64,000 bases of DNA, from assembly GCF_001701025.1 (NCBI RefSeq), contig NZ_CP016793.1, forward strand, positions 1,364,001 to 1,428,000. Reading direction: 5' to 3'. The stretch is from Lentzea guizhouensis. GTDB lineage: Bacteria > Actinomycetota > Actinomycetes > Mycobacteriales > Pseudonocardiaceae. Below the pieces are notes generated by a model. It had not been told where the DNA came from, did no database searches, and worked only from the letters and a program-made list of their open reading frames with translations. Position 1 is the first letter of the stretch. Each line of letters begins with the position of its first letter. The position numbers and the translations under genes were made by a program. Below, one piece after another: positions 1 through 7,949 of this stretch.

Positions 1-398
1 GCACCGACCAGGTCGTCCGCGGCGGCGAGGTCGGCGGGCGCGGCCGGGTTGACGACGAGGTGGGCCGCCCGGAGCGCACCGCAGAAGTCGACGGACAACG
101 CCGGAGACAGCCGCAGCCGGTCCACCGAGGGTTCGACGACCGGCCGTTCCGTCGCCCGGCGCAGGTGCCACAGGGCCTGCCGCACGTTGGCGTTCGCGCG
201 TTGCCGGCGGCACTCGGGCCACAAGTGCTCGGCAGCGGCCTGCCGGTTCACCGCGTCACCGTGGTGGATCGCGAGATAGGCCAGCAACCGTTGCGAACCC
301 TTGGGCAACGGGACGGCCCGGCATCCGGCGAGCAGCTCGAACCGGCCCAGCAGCACCAACCGCACCCCGGCTCGTCTGTCGCCTTCCACCTCGGTCAT
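1..398 (-). CDS. SARP/BTAD-type transcriptional regulator, N-terminal part (runs off left edge)
   Basis: The frame is open from an ATG at 398 to the window edge and gives about 132 residues. The first ~95 look like the OmpR-like winged-helix domain of SARP/AfsR regulators: LVLLGRFELLAG, then GSQRLLAYLAIH, then AEHLWPECRRQRANANVRQ and LWHLRRA, which is the usual order of the recognition-helix region. A BTAD domain would follow beyond the edge. The family activates secondary-metabolite or signalling genes, but the target cannot be told from here. No clear Shine-Dalgarno sequence was checked in detail; the start fits the family's domain edge. Confidence 0.85.
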   Translation of the reverse strand, partial: MTEVEGDRRAGVRLVLLGRFELLAGCRAVPLPKGSQRLLAYLAIHHGDAVNRQAAAEHLWPECRRQRANANVRQALWHLRRATERPVVEPSVDRLRLSPALSVDFCGALRAAHLVVNPAAPADLAAADDLVG

Positions 399-791
399 CG
401 TGTTCCTTCCGCGTCGGCGTCGTTGCTCCCACCGCCCCGAGCATCACCCGGAACCGTCTCCAGGGCATCTCCCGATCGCCTGCCGCCGCGTCCGCCCCAC
501 GGTCGACGAGCGGCTGCCGCTCAGTCGTGCGCGGACTTGACGCACGCACCGGTGGTCACCCGTACGGGCACGAAGGGCAACGGCGTGTCGACTGTGCCCC
601 GGCAACGCGCCCAGCCTCCGTAACGCCAATGGCCCAACGGAACCCGTCGGCTCCAGTCCAGCCCATCGGGTGACGCCGCACGCACCGGCGACAGCACGTC
701 GTGCACAGCGGCGACTGACGGGAGACGGTCGCGCCGGAGCGTATGTCCCAGGGCCGCCAACACGCCCACCACACGACCAGAGGAGCGCACC
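399..791. other. Intergenic region between the SARP-type gene and the 312-aa gene
   Basis: The two flanking genes are transcribed away from each other, so this stretch should hold both promoters. The only reading frame with protein-like composition is the weak minus-strand ORF listed separately. I recognise no RNA gene, repeat or operator. Confidence 0.4.
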
Positions 792-793
792 AT
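521..793 (-). CDS. Doubtful small ORF, possibly remnant
   Basis: A 90-residue minus-strand frame whose C-terminal third (WARCRGTVDTPLPFVPVRVT, with two cysteines) looks more like protein than a random high-GC frame. Its ATG overlaps the start codon of the divergent gene at 792, no Shine-Dalgarno sequence is convincing, and the N-terminus resembles no domain. It may be the tail of a lost secreted protein. Low confidence. Confidence 0.2.
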   Translation of the reverse strand: MVRSSGRVVGVLAALGHTLRRDRLPSVAAVHDVLSPVRAASPDGLDWSRRVPLGHWRYGGWARCRGTVDTPLPFVPVRVTTGACVKSAHD

Positions 794-1730
794 GCCCGCA
801 GGTCAGGACAAGAGCGTCGACATCCAGATCGACCCCGACGACCTCAAGACGCTCAAGGACAACAACTACAAGCTGTGCTTCGCGAAGAAGGTCAACGACA
901 CCTACAACGTGGTGTGGCAGTCGGCCGGGGACTACCTCGCAGACAACAGCTTCGCGTGGCAACCGCTCTACCGGCTCTTCGGCAGCAACAGCTTCTCCGG
1001 CGACGTGAAGGTGCGCGTCTCCACCAACGACGTGGCGATCGGCCTCGGCGACCAGGCCGTGCTCGACAAGGAGGGCATCCTGCACGACGCCTCCACCGGC
1101 GGTCCGCCGACCGAGATCACGATGGTCAACCAGTTCGGCAAGATCCACCCCGGCCTGTCCGCGTACTCGACGGACGTCCACGGCGAGAGCTCGACGACCC
1201 CGATCTACGTCGCCGAGAAGGAGATCGTCCTCGGCCAGGACACGCTCACACCGGTGGAGGCCGTACAGGTGTGGTTCGAGCAGAACATCGCCACGAGCAC
1301 CATGTTCAGCGACGCCAGGTCCAACGCCGAGGAGATCGACCTCACCACGGTCAACACGGCGGCCCGCCTCTACAGCGGCGGCAAGTGGTCGACACCGACG
1401 GCGAGCTCCCTCTACACCGACCCGGCCACCGTCCTGACCATCATCGCGACCCTCACCGCGGCCGTCTCCCTCTACGACCTCATGACGAAGATCTCCTCGC
1501 GCCTGACCGGCGTCTACAAGGACTTCAAAGCCGAGGTCACGAGCGAGGGCGGGACGACCGTCAAGATCAAGTACAAGGAGCAGCCACGGCTCACGGGCGC
1601 ACGGCTGACCCAGACCAGGCAGCTGCAGCAGGACCCGAAGCTGGTGGACCAGCTCTCGGACATCGCACTGAGAGCGTTCGCGCAGCTCAACGTGGGGTAC
1701 ACGGCGATGCAGGCGATTCCGGGCAGGTAA
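792..1730 (+). CDS. Conserved-looking hypothetical protein, 312 aa
   Basis: The ATG is preceded by GAGGAG at a normal distance. The protein has no signal peptide. It starts with an acidic, soluble segment (SVDIQIDPDDLKTLKDNN), has a beta-rich middle, and one strongly hydrophobic stretch at about residues 218-235 (TVLTIIATLTAAVSLYDL), followed by a Lys-rich region and a helical C-terminus. That arrangement could suit a protein that inserts into or binds membranes, but I do not recognise the family. It stands alone between divergent and convergent neighbours and is followed by a good hairpin. Codon use is ordinary for the window. Confidence 0.8.
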   Translation: MPAGQDKSVDIQIDPDDLKTLKDNNYKLCFAKKVNDTYNVVWQSAGDYLADNSFAWQPLYRLFGSNSFSGDVKVRVSTNDVAIGLGDQAVLDKEGILHDASTGGPPTEITMVNQFGKIHPGLSAYSTDVHGESSTTPIYVAEKEIVLGQDTLTPVEAVQVWFEQNIATSTMFSDARSNAEEIDLTTVNTAARLYSGGKWSTPTASSLYTDPATVLTIIATLTAAVSLYDLMTKISSRLTGVYKDFKAEVTSEGGTTVKIKYKEQPRLTGARLTQTRQLQQDPKLVDQLSDIALRAFAQLNVGYTAMQAIPGR

Positions 1731-1749
1731 CGGCGCCGGCAACGGCAGG

Positions 1750-1788
1750 AGCCCGTCTGCCCAGCGCGACCGCTGGACCAGACGGGCT
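1750..1788 (+). terminator. Hairpin terminator after the 312-aa gene
   Basis: AGCCCGTCTG at 1750-1759 pairs with CAGACGGGCT at 1779-1788, and CCAGCG/CGCTGG pairs inside it. TTCCCC follows. It lies 20 bases after the stop codon and separates this gene from the convergent roadblock gene. Confidence 0.7.
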
Positions 1789-1818
1789 TTCCCCGACCGC
1801 GCCTCTCGCCGGTGCCGC

Positions 1819-2190
1819 TCAGATCTGCAGGTCGGCCTCGATGCGCCGCAGCTGGTGCCTGGCGAGCGCGAGGTTCGCGTTGTCCCGCTCCAGCACCAGG
1901 TACAGGAACAGCGACCCCCTGTTCTTCACCCCGTTCATCAGCCGGATCAGGTGGTACTGGCGGTGCAGCGTGATCAGGATGTCCTCGATGGTGTCGTTGA
2001 GCCCGAGCGTCGACATCACCCGCAGCTTGGACCGGACGACCTCGGTGTTGCCGGCCGCCGCGATCTCCAGGTTCAGCCAGTCACCACCCCCGCTGGTGCC
2101 GAGCGACATCCCGCTGTCGTAGTCGACGAGCGCGACGCCGACGGCGCCGGAAATCGACATGGCCTCTTTCAACGCGAGATCGATGTTCAT
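1819..2190 (-). CDS. Roadblock/LC7-like protein
   Basis: 123 residues from the ATG at 2190, chosen because GGGAGAGTGGAG sits just upstream; the frame continues further 5' but that extension is not protein-like. The fold pattern is that of a roadblock domain: an N-terminal helix, then GAVGVALVDYDSG strand-turn, NLEIAAAGNTEVVRSKL, a second strand around IEDILITLHRQYHLIRL, and a C-terminal helix. Such proteins modulate small Ras-like GTPases in Actinobacteria. It lies upstream of nothing and downstream of the other roadblock gene (2467-2838) on the same strand, so the two probably work together with the PATAN protein. Confidence 0.75.
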   Translation of the reverse strand: MNIDLALKEAMSISGAVGVALVDYDSGMSLGTSGGGDWLNLEIAAAGNTEVVRSKLRVMSTLGLNDTIEDILITLHRQYHLIRLMNGVKNRGSLFLYLVLERDNANLALARHQLRRIEADLQI

Positions 2191-2466
2191 CAAACTCCAC
2201 TCTCCCAAGTCAACAGGTGACCGAGCCGACGAAGCCGAATGCCTGCCGGCCGATCTGAAACGGACCAGTCTCCGCACGGACGTCGTCAGCGACGAAAGCC
2301 ATGAACCAGGGGCGGGCATGAGCTGCGACCGATTTCGCCAGTCATGCGCCGACGTGAGCACGGCGCTCGAAAAAGCGCGGTGTCCGTGGCGGAACCCTCA
2401 CTTCCCGGAGGGTTTTGTCGATCATTTCGGCGATGAGTCCTCTTCCTCCGTCCGGCAGTTCAGTGC

Positions 2467-2838
2467 CTATGAGGCCAGAATCGCGCCGACCCGTTCGATG
2501 GAGGGCCTGGACTCGTGCAGAAGGCGTCCGAGGTTCAGCCCTTTGTCCCCGAGCACGACCATCAACGACAACCTGCCGATGGCGTACACGGCCATGTAGC
2601 CGCGGCTGCCGAACACCACGGTCTGACTGAGCGCACCCAGCCCGATCACCTCCGCCGCCTGGCGCGCGATCCCCAGATCGGCGGCGGCCAGCGCGGAGAT
2701 GTGCGCGGGTTCGACGTTCTTCGCCACATCGGTGAGGATCGGAATTCCGTCAGACGCGGCTATCACCGTGTCGGTCACCCCGGGAACGTTCTCCCTGAGC
2801 TTCCGCAGCTCGGCGGTCAGAGCGTCGTAGTCCAACAC
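2467..2838 (-). CDS. Roadblock/LC7 domain protein
   Basis: A 123-residue protein with a typical actinobacterial roadblock domain: LRKLRENVPGVTDTVIAASDGIPI, an alanine-rich helix (HISALAAADLGIARQAAE), GYMAVYAIGRLSLMVVLGD as the second sheet, and a final helix. AGGAAG precedes the ATG. It starts 32 bases after the stop of the PATAN gene at 2871-3623 and precedes the second roadblock gene, consistent with one transcript. In Streptomyces such sets are often next to a histidine-kinase-like protein and a P-loop GTPase (conservons); neither is present here. Confidence 0.85.
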   Translation of the reverse strand: MLDYDALTAELRKLRENVPGVTDTVIAASDGIPILTDVAKNVEPAHISALAAADLGIARQAAEVIGLGALSQTVVFGSRGYMAVYAIGRLSLMVVLGDKGLNLGRLLHESRPSIERVGAILAS

Positions 2839-2870
2839 ACTTCCTTCCTGCTTCGGAAAGGCTGACCAGC

Positions 2871-3623
2871 TCAGCCGGGCCGTTCCCCCGCCTCCACCCG
2901 AGGCCCCAGCGACCTCAGACCGCCGTGCGAGAAGCTGAACGACACCTCCGGCGAGGCGATCTCCAGCAGCCCCTCGCCGAGCATCAGCGAGATCCCGACG
3001 ACCACGGGGTGCAGCCCTGCGCCGACCGCGAAGGCGATGTCCCGCGCCGTCCGCCTGCCGGTGGCCTGCGCGACGATCTCCCGCCGCCCCGCCCCCAGGA
3101 CCTCCTCGGCCCCGCGGACAGCCACCACCCGGTCCCGGTAGGGCGCCACCGCGACCGCGAGCGCGGCCACCTCGTCCAACCGGCGCCCGGTCTCCCGCAC
3201 CAGCACGTCCGGGGCCACACCTCCGGCCACAGCGAGCAAAGGCACCTCATCGACCTCGTCGACGACGACCCGCTCAACCCCACCGGCGGCAACGGCGAAC
3301 GCCGCGTCCTGCACAGCGGCCAGAGCGAGCGCGTCGACCTGCTCGACACCACGCGCGACGAGCGCCGCGTGAACGGACCGCGTCTCGACGCTCTCCGCCA
3401 GCACCGCGGCCCATTCCTCCTCGCCGATCCGCCCGGAGCCCACCAGCACCACATCCACTCCAGGCGAGCCAGAACTGCGGGCGGCGACGACCGCACCTCC
3501 ACGCAAATGGAACACCCCACCCACATCGCCCTCAATGCGCAATGTTCCGGTGACTTGATCCGCACCGCACTGCGCCAGGACAAGAGCGAGGACGTCGAAT
3601 GCGGCTCGATCTTCGCGTCTCAG
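2871..3623 (-). CDS. DUF4388/PATAN-like protein, probable CTG start
   Basis: The recognisable domain runs DVLALVLAQCGADQVTGTLR, GGVFHLRGGAVVAARSSGSP, then an RIGEEEWAAVL helix, matching PATAN (DUF4388) proteins found next to roadblock genes; the rest is a long, Ala/Val-rich helical region. The usual initiation codons give only a TTG at 3542, which cuts the first helix off. The homologous-looking helix lies in the same frame upstream, and the first possible start after the in-frame TGA is a CTG at 3621-3623 with GGAG six bases before it. I therefore place the start there (250 aa); with TTG it would be 223 aa. Function: probably a partner in roadblock/GTPase signalling. Confidence 0.65.
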   Translation of the reverse strand: MRREDRAAFDVLALVLAQCGADQVTGTLRIEGDVGGVFHLRGGAVVAARSSGSPGVDVVLVGSGRIGEEEWAAVLAESVETRSVHAALVARGVEQVDALALAAVQDAAFAVAAGGVERVVVDEVDEVPLLAVAGGVAPDVLVRETGRRLDEVAALAVAVAPYRDRVVAVRGAEEVLGAGRREIVAQATGRRTARDIAFAVGAGLHPVVVGISLMLGEGLLEIASPEVSFSFSHGGLRSLGPRVEAGERPG

Positions 3624-3851
3624 AGATCACTCCGTGTCAATTCGGACTCACCGAGCGGAACACCCGGCAACTCGACCACCAACAAGCACTTCCCGCTCGT
3701 CGAGGGAGCGACCGCCATCGTTGCTCAGGAACAGCGGATATCGGAGTCCCCACCGCAGATTCACACGATCGAGTGACGTATTCCATTCCACGCCACAACA
3801 TGAAATCTCTTACCTTAGATTCCCGATGAATCTGTTCCACCACAGAAAACA

Positions 3852-3901
3852 CTTCGGGCCGAGTCGTGGCTGCGAATGCGCAACCACAACTCGGCCCGAA
3901 G
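3852..3901 (-). terminator. Rho-independent terminator of the lipoprotein gene
   Basis: A 22-bp stem (3852-3873 with 3880-3901) around a 6-base loop. Its two imperfect positions are G-U pairs only in the minus-strand transcript, and a T-rich tract (TTTTC) follows in that direction. It begins seven bases past the stop codon of the gene at 3909-4907, so it serves that gene. Confidence 0.85.
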
Positions 3902-3908
3902 AACGTTC

Positions 3909-4907
3909 TTACTGCACAACCAGTGACTGCGCCATGGAGCGGAACGCGGGCAGCTGGTCCGGCTGGCCGGCCGGATCGAAATCTCCGGCGAGCACGACGT
4001 ACCCGGCATCGGTGTACAGAATGACCATGTAGACGGTCCTGCTCTCGCTGTTGCGACCCGTGAGCTCGAACCCGGGCTTGCCCGCGATCCGCACCTCCTG
4101 CACCGACTCGGCCGAGGGCGAGTGCGGCAACTTGCCGAACCGCTCGTTCGCGAAGTCCCGACGCCTGTCGAACGGAACCGCCCCCACCCCGAGCGACGGC
4201 GCCGCGATCAACCTGGCCGCCTTGACACCCTCGCCCAAGGTGAAGGTGATCGCCCCACTGCCCTCGTTGCGCTGGTACCCCGGCGCCGCGGTGAGGTCGA
4301 AGCCGAACCCACCCGGCGCCACCTCCTGCCCCCACCTCGCACCGCTCAGCACCTCGAGCACCGCCTCGGCCGACAACGGGTCACCCGGCTCGACGGAGGC
4401 GTTCATCATGACGATCTTCTCGCCCACCGCCAGCGCGACGAACGCCTTGACGAAGGTCACGCCACCCATGCGCTGGGTCCCGGTCGTCGCGACAGCCGGA
4501 TGACCGGCCACCGCCACGTTCCTGGCCTCCCCCATCTCCAACCCCTGCGCCTTGCTCTTCTCCGTGCGAAAAGCGCCCGCGACCTCGGTCAGCGCGTCCT
4601 GGCCCGACTTGCCCTTGATCTGCTGCTCGATGACGAGAACCGAAGTCCGCGACCCAGCACCTCTGCTCAACCCGGGCAAGCTCGCGTCGACCTCCATCCC
4701 GGCCGGCGGCCGCAACAGGATGTTCGTCCGCGGAATCGCGACGTAGTCGTCCCCCTCCACCGGCGCAGCCGAGGAGGTCGCCGGACCACTCGCCGCCGTC
4801 GACGACGGCCCGGCGGCCCCATCGCCGGCCGGGCTGCACCCGGCAACCAGAACCGCCACCACGACCGCGACCGGCAACGCCCTGGACACCGGCACTGTTT
4901 CCCCCAT
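3909..4907 (-). CDS. Secreted lipoprotein, unknown function
   Basis: 332 residues. The N-terminus has a charged start, the hydrophobic run LPVAVVVAVLVAG and a lipobox ending VLVAGC, so the mature protein begins at Cys24 and should be anchored to the outer face of the membrane. A Ser/Thr/Ala/Pro-rich linker follows. The rest has two similar-looking beta-rich halves (around FVALAVGEKIVMMNASVEPG and VYMVILYTDAGYVVLAGDFD), a pattern of duplicated LpqN/PsbP-type folds, but I cannot assign it firmly. It is a single-gene unit with its own terminator. Confidence 0.8.
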   Translation of the reverse strand: MGETVPVSRALPVAVVVAVLVAGCSPAGDGAAGPSSTAASGPATSSAAPVEGDDYVAIPRTNILLRPPAGMEVDASLPGLSRGAGSRTSVLVIEQQIKGKSGQDALTEVAGAFRTEKSKAQGLEMGEARNVAVAGHPAVATTGTQRMGGVTFVKAFVALAVGEKIVMMNASVEPGDPLSAEAVLEVLSGARWGQEVAPGGFGFDLTAAPGYQRNEGSGAITFTLGEGVKAARLIAAPSLGVGAVPFDRRRDFANERFGKLPHSPSAESVQEVRIAGKPGFELTGRNSESRTVYMVILYTDAGYVVLAGDFDPAGQPDQLPAFRSMAQSLVVQ

Positions 4908-5576
4908 GACAAAGCCCCCACACCACGTTGAGACGGCGCATCGCGCTCGTCACCCACACATCGTTCCAGCCCCCAAGCGGAGTTACCAGATGTGACCATC
5001 GTCCACTGAGGACGCCGACGCTCGCCGCCCGACGGCAAGAGAACCCCGACCCACTGGGCAACCTACGGGGGTCCGGGGGCGTGGCCCCAAAGACCCGCGG
5101 AACGCAATTGACGGCGAGTGCTCTTCACGAGCACTCGCCGTCAATTGCGTGGAACTGGCTGATCGGGGAACCCGGCCGAGGGGATCGACGTCCGGCGCGC
5201 ACCGGCGACAGGCCGCGGCCCCGCACGTGGATCGCCGCTGTTGCCGGAGAGCCCGCGACTACCGGGAACCTCATGCGTTCACCTCAAAGTGTTCAAGTCA
5301 CCCTCGTATTCCCGTGGACAGGAGCGGATGGTGGCCTTTTCGACTGCCCTCGACACCGTAAAGAGTGCAGTGCTGCAACTTTCGCGGGTGGAAATCAGTG
5401 AAAGTTTCAGCGGCTCGTTGTTGATGTTCAACGATTCACGACTCCGACATGGGTTCGTATTTCATGGAGTTCACTCTTGCGGGCGTATTTGCACGTCGCT
5501 TCCGCATGGCAACGAATTTTCGCGCTTTCATGTCCTCAGGTCCCCCGGTACTCATCGCATGCAGGAGGGCAGGGAA
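4908..5576. other. Intergenic region upstream of the peptidase gene
   Basis: 669 bases between divergent genes. It contains the perfect palindrome listed at 5102-5150 and a G-rich stretch around 5069-5090, and must contain promoters for both flanking genes. The frame upstream of the peptidase start is open back to 5241 but has no protein-like features, so I read it as non-coding leader. Confidence 0.5.
5102..5150. repeat. Perfect 22-bp inverted repeat with 5-base loop
   Basis: Bases 5102-5123 and 5129-5150 are exact reverse complements around TTCAC. There is no T-run on either side. It could act as a factor-dependent or bidirectional terminator, a protein-binding palindrome or an RNA hairpin in the peptidase leader. 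Confidence 0.85.
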
Positions 5577-6140
5577 ATGGGTAGATCCAGATTCGCGATC
5601 ACGGCGTCGGCCATCGCGCTGACGACCTCGGGGGTGCTCGTGGCCGCCGCAGGCGCGGCTCAGGCGGAATCGGGGTACGACAACATCGGCATGTACAAGC
5701 AGGAGAAGACCCAGTGGTGCTGGGTCGCCTCGGGTCTGACGATCGCCAAGTACCACGGCCTCGGTAGCACGCAGGCAGACTTCTGCAACCGGGCCCAGCC
5801 CTCCTACGGCTGCAACAACCAGCCTGCCACGCTCGACGACATGGCCAGGGGCTGGAGCAGCCTCGGCATGGCCCACCCCGGCTCGGGCCTGAGCAGCGCG
5901 GCCTCGTTCAACCAGGTCTACACCGACGTCAAGGCCGCCCGTCCCGTCGGTGCGCGCATCGGGTGGACTTCAGGCGGCGGTCACATGAACGTCGTTTACG
6001 GCTACGACACCTCGAAAAACACCATCGCGGTCGCTGACCCGTGGCCGGACACCGCCACCTACACGTGGTGGAACTACAGCGACTACGTCAACAACAGCTC
6101 GTTCAAATGGACCCACTCCCGGATCGGCATCTCCCGTTAA
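5577..6140 (+). CDS. Secreted papain-like cysteine peptidase (C39/C70-like)
   Basis: 187 residues from the ATG at 5577, which has AGGAGG eight bases upstream. A Sec signal peptide ends near AGAAQA-ES (about residue 31). The mature part opens with KQEKTQWCWVASGLTIAKY, the Q..CW block with the catalytic Cys of papain-like peptidases of the AvrRpt2/C39_2 type. The catalytic His is probably in GGGHMNVVYGYD and the Asp/Asn in VADPWPDT. Two further cysteines (FCNRAQPSYGCNN) could form a disulfide outside the cell. The next gene starts 11 bases later, so the two are one transcript. Confidence 0.85.
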   Translation: MGRSRFAITASAIALTTSGVLVAAAGAAQAESGYDNIGMYKQEKTQWCWVASGLTIAKYHGLGSTQADFCNRAQPSYGCNNQPATLDDMARGWSSLGMAHPGSGLSSAASFNQVYTDVKAARPVGARIGWTSGGGHMNVVYGYDTSKNTIAVADPWPDTATYTWWNYSDYVNNSSFKWTHSRIGISR

Positions 6141-6150
6141 GGCAGGCATC

Positions 6151-7020
6151 ATGCGCGAACCAAGAACGTCTGGACGGTGGGCAGCTTCACGCCTTTCCCG
6201 CCTGACCGCTGTGCTGGCAATGGGCGCATCCGTGCTGCTGTCCGCGACCGGCCCCGTCCACGCGGCCCCGGCCAACGACCCGCTCCCGGTGGACATCCCC
6301 GACTACCAGGCCGCTCTCGACGCTGTGAGGTCGACCGACATCCGCAACGCCGTGTGCCGCTTCCTCAGCGTGCCGGTGCCCCGCGGCGGGTCCGACACAG
6401 TGCAAACAATCCCGGACAAGGCCGATCCGTGCGAAGGCATGCCCGCCTTCACGGTCAAAGACCCGCTGCCGGTCAGCGAGATCACGCCGGGCTTCGTCGC
6501 GGGCACGTCCCAGCCGATCGCTGCCGAGGCGGTCAAGTTGACCCGTCTGGTGTCCTCGCTGAGCACCACCGTCAACGACCGCCAGGTCACCGTCATGCTC
6601 GCTCCTACGCAGGGCGGAGGCTGGCACCTGGCGGCGGTGCGCGAGGGTGACGGCGACGCCACGTACGCCGGCAAGGCCGGTGCGGGGACCTTGGTGTTCA
6701 CCGAGCCGCAGATCCGCGGCTGGTACCTGCTGAAGGTCATCACGGTGGAGCCGCTCAACGACCAGGCACGGGAAGGACTGGGCGGCAGGTCGTCGATGTC
6801 GCTGAGCGACTACCAGAAGCTGGTCAAGGCCCGTTATGCCGACAAGCTGCCCGCATCGGAGTACGACACCAAGGGAATGTCGAGCGGCTACGGCATCGCG
6901 AGCGGGGCGGAGGGCGCCTCGTCCACGGCGCCGTCGCTCGTCGGCGGTTCAGCTGCGGCGCTCGTGCTCGTGGCCGGCGCCTTCTTCCTCTTCCGTCGCC
7001 GACGCAACACCACCGGCTGA
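6151..7020 (+). CDS. Secreted protein with C-terminal membrane anchor, partner of the peptidase
   Basis: 289 residues with a signal peptide (hydrophobic core TAVLAMGASVLLSATG, cleavage near VHAAPA) and, at the end, one transmembrane helix (LVGGSAAALVLVAGAFFLF) closed by RRRR. It should therefore sit on the outer face of the membrane with a short cytoplasmic tail. The globular part contains a cysteine pair (VCRFLSV and DPCEGM) but no domain I recognise. It starts 11 bases after the cysteine peptidase gene, so it may be the substrate, inhibitor or surface anchor of that enzyme; this is inference from position. Confidence 0.8.
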   Translation: MREPRTSGRWAASRLSRLTAVLAMGASVLLSATGPVHAAPANDPLPVDIPDYQAALDAVRSTDIRNAVCRFLSVPVPRGGSDTVQTIPDKADPCEGMPAFTVKDPLPVSEITPGFVAGTSQPIAAEAVKLTRLVSSLSTTVNDRQVTVMLAPTQGGGWHLAAVREGDGDATYAGKAGAGTLVFTEPQIRGWYLLKVITVEPLNDQAREGLGGRSSMSLSDYQKLVKARYADKLPASEYDTKGMSSGYGIASGAEGASSTAPSLVGGSAAALVLVAGAFFLFRRRRNTTG

Positions 7021-7099
7021 ACCTTCCGCTTCGCCCCGGTACCCGGCATCCGGTTGGGGCCGGGGCGAAGCCGTGCAGCGGGTCCGCGCACGCCGCCGT

Positions 7100-7500
7100 C
7101 AGGATGACGGTGGACATGGCGACCAGCAAGACGTCTTGGGCTGCATCCACAGCCCCGAAGAAACCACCGCCGGCATCACCGAACAGTGGCTGCGCGAGCA
7201 GTACGTCCGCCGCGGACGCAGCTCCCAAGATCTCGCCGCCGAACCCCGCGGCCACCGCAACGCCCTCTACCGCACCGAGGCCATCGCGCCCCGAGTTGCG
7301 ACCGGTCCTGACCTGCTCCCGCCCGTGGAAACGCCTGGCTGCGTTCGTCCACCTGCGCGACCACCCGACGATGCGTGCCACCGCGGCCGCGCCGCGGACA
7401 ACTACGCCACCGACATCGAGTGCGATCAACGCCGCAACACCTGGCTCCATCCCGTTCATGGCGGCACCCCGGAAGCCGCCTGGGCCGTAGATCCAAGAAG
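7100..7500 (+). pseudogene. Helix-turn-helix gene remnant (transposase or regulator)
   Basis: One plus-strand frame holds ITEQWLREQYVRRGRSSQDL, which resembles the N-terminal helix-turn-helix of transposase- or WhiA-like proteins (an arginine-rich second helix after LREQYV). The following sequence drifts without any further conserved block and there is no acceptable start, so I take it as a decayed fragment. The rest of 7021-7549 shows nothing recognisable. Confidence 0.3.
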
Positions 7501-7549
7501 AGCCACTGGTGTAGCGTGGTGTCATCAGTCATGGTTCCGAAGTACCAGT

Positions 7550-7578
7550 CGCCCGTGATAACAGGTCACGGGCGTTTT
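7550..7578 (+). terminator. Terminator-like hairpin in the cold-shock leader
   Basis: CGCCCGTGA at 7550-7558 pairs perfectly with TCACGGGCG at 7566-7574, followed directly by TTTTGC. This is a compact rho-independent terminator on the plus strand, about 80 bases before the cold-shock start. It either ends upstream transcription or acts as an attenuator in the cold-shock leader RNA. Confidence 0.75.
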
Positions 7579-7660
7579 GCTGTTCGGTGTCTCCGTGAGC
7601 CATGACCGATCATTTCCGGCTCTCGCGAGGTGCGGGTGCCACCACATGCTTGGAGAAGAC

Positions 7661-7864
7661 ATGGCCACCGGAACCGTCAAGTGGTTCAACGCCGAAAAGG
7701 GCTTCGGCTTCATCGAACAGGACGGCGGCGGCGCAGACGTCTTCGCCCACTACTCGAACATCGCCGCTCAGGGCTTCCGTGAGCTCCAGGAAGGCCAGAA
7801 GGTCTCCTTCGACATCACGCAGGGCCAGAAGGGCCCGCAGGCCGAGAACATCGTTCCCGCCTAG
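7661..7864 (+). CDS. cspA: Cold-shock protein (CspA family)
   Basis: 67 residues, the usual length. It starts [18 protein letters not shown], carrying RNP1 (KGFGFI), and RNP2 follows as VFAHYS; the C-terminus is the usual [11 protein letters not shown]. It is a single OB-fold that binds single-stranded RNA and DNA and acts as an RNA chaperone in the cytoplasm. TGGAGAAG precedes the ATG. A terminator-like hairpin sits in the leader and a second one follows the gene, so it is monocistronic. Confidence 0.97.
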   Translation: MATGTVKWFNAEKGFGFIEQDGGGADVFAHYSNIAAQGFRELQEGQKVSFDITQGQKGPQAENIVPA

Positions 7865-7910
7865 TCCTCTCGCCCGCCGCTGATCCGGCGGCAGCACACG
7901 GACGAACCAG

Positions 7911-7943
7911 AGCCCGGCCCGATGATCATCCGGCCGGGCTTTG
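7911..7943 (+). terminator. Rho-independent terminator of the cold-shock gene
   Basis: AGCCCGGCC at 7911-7919 pairs with GGCCGGGCT at 7932-7940, followed by TTG. It lies about 47 bases after the stop codon. Confidence 0.85.
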
Positions 7944-7949
7944 TCCTAC

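Noticed and set aside
444..1742. Long minus-strand ORF (432 codons) opposite the 312-aa gene
   Set aside because: Arg/Val/Asp-rich shadow composition, no domain, no ribosome site; the plus-strand gene has a good start and terminator.
5149..5200. Further SigC-type site (GGGAAC at about 5168, CGTC after 17 bases)
   Set aside because: The -10 differs and no start codon lies nine bases downstream.
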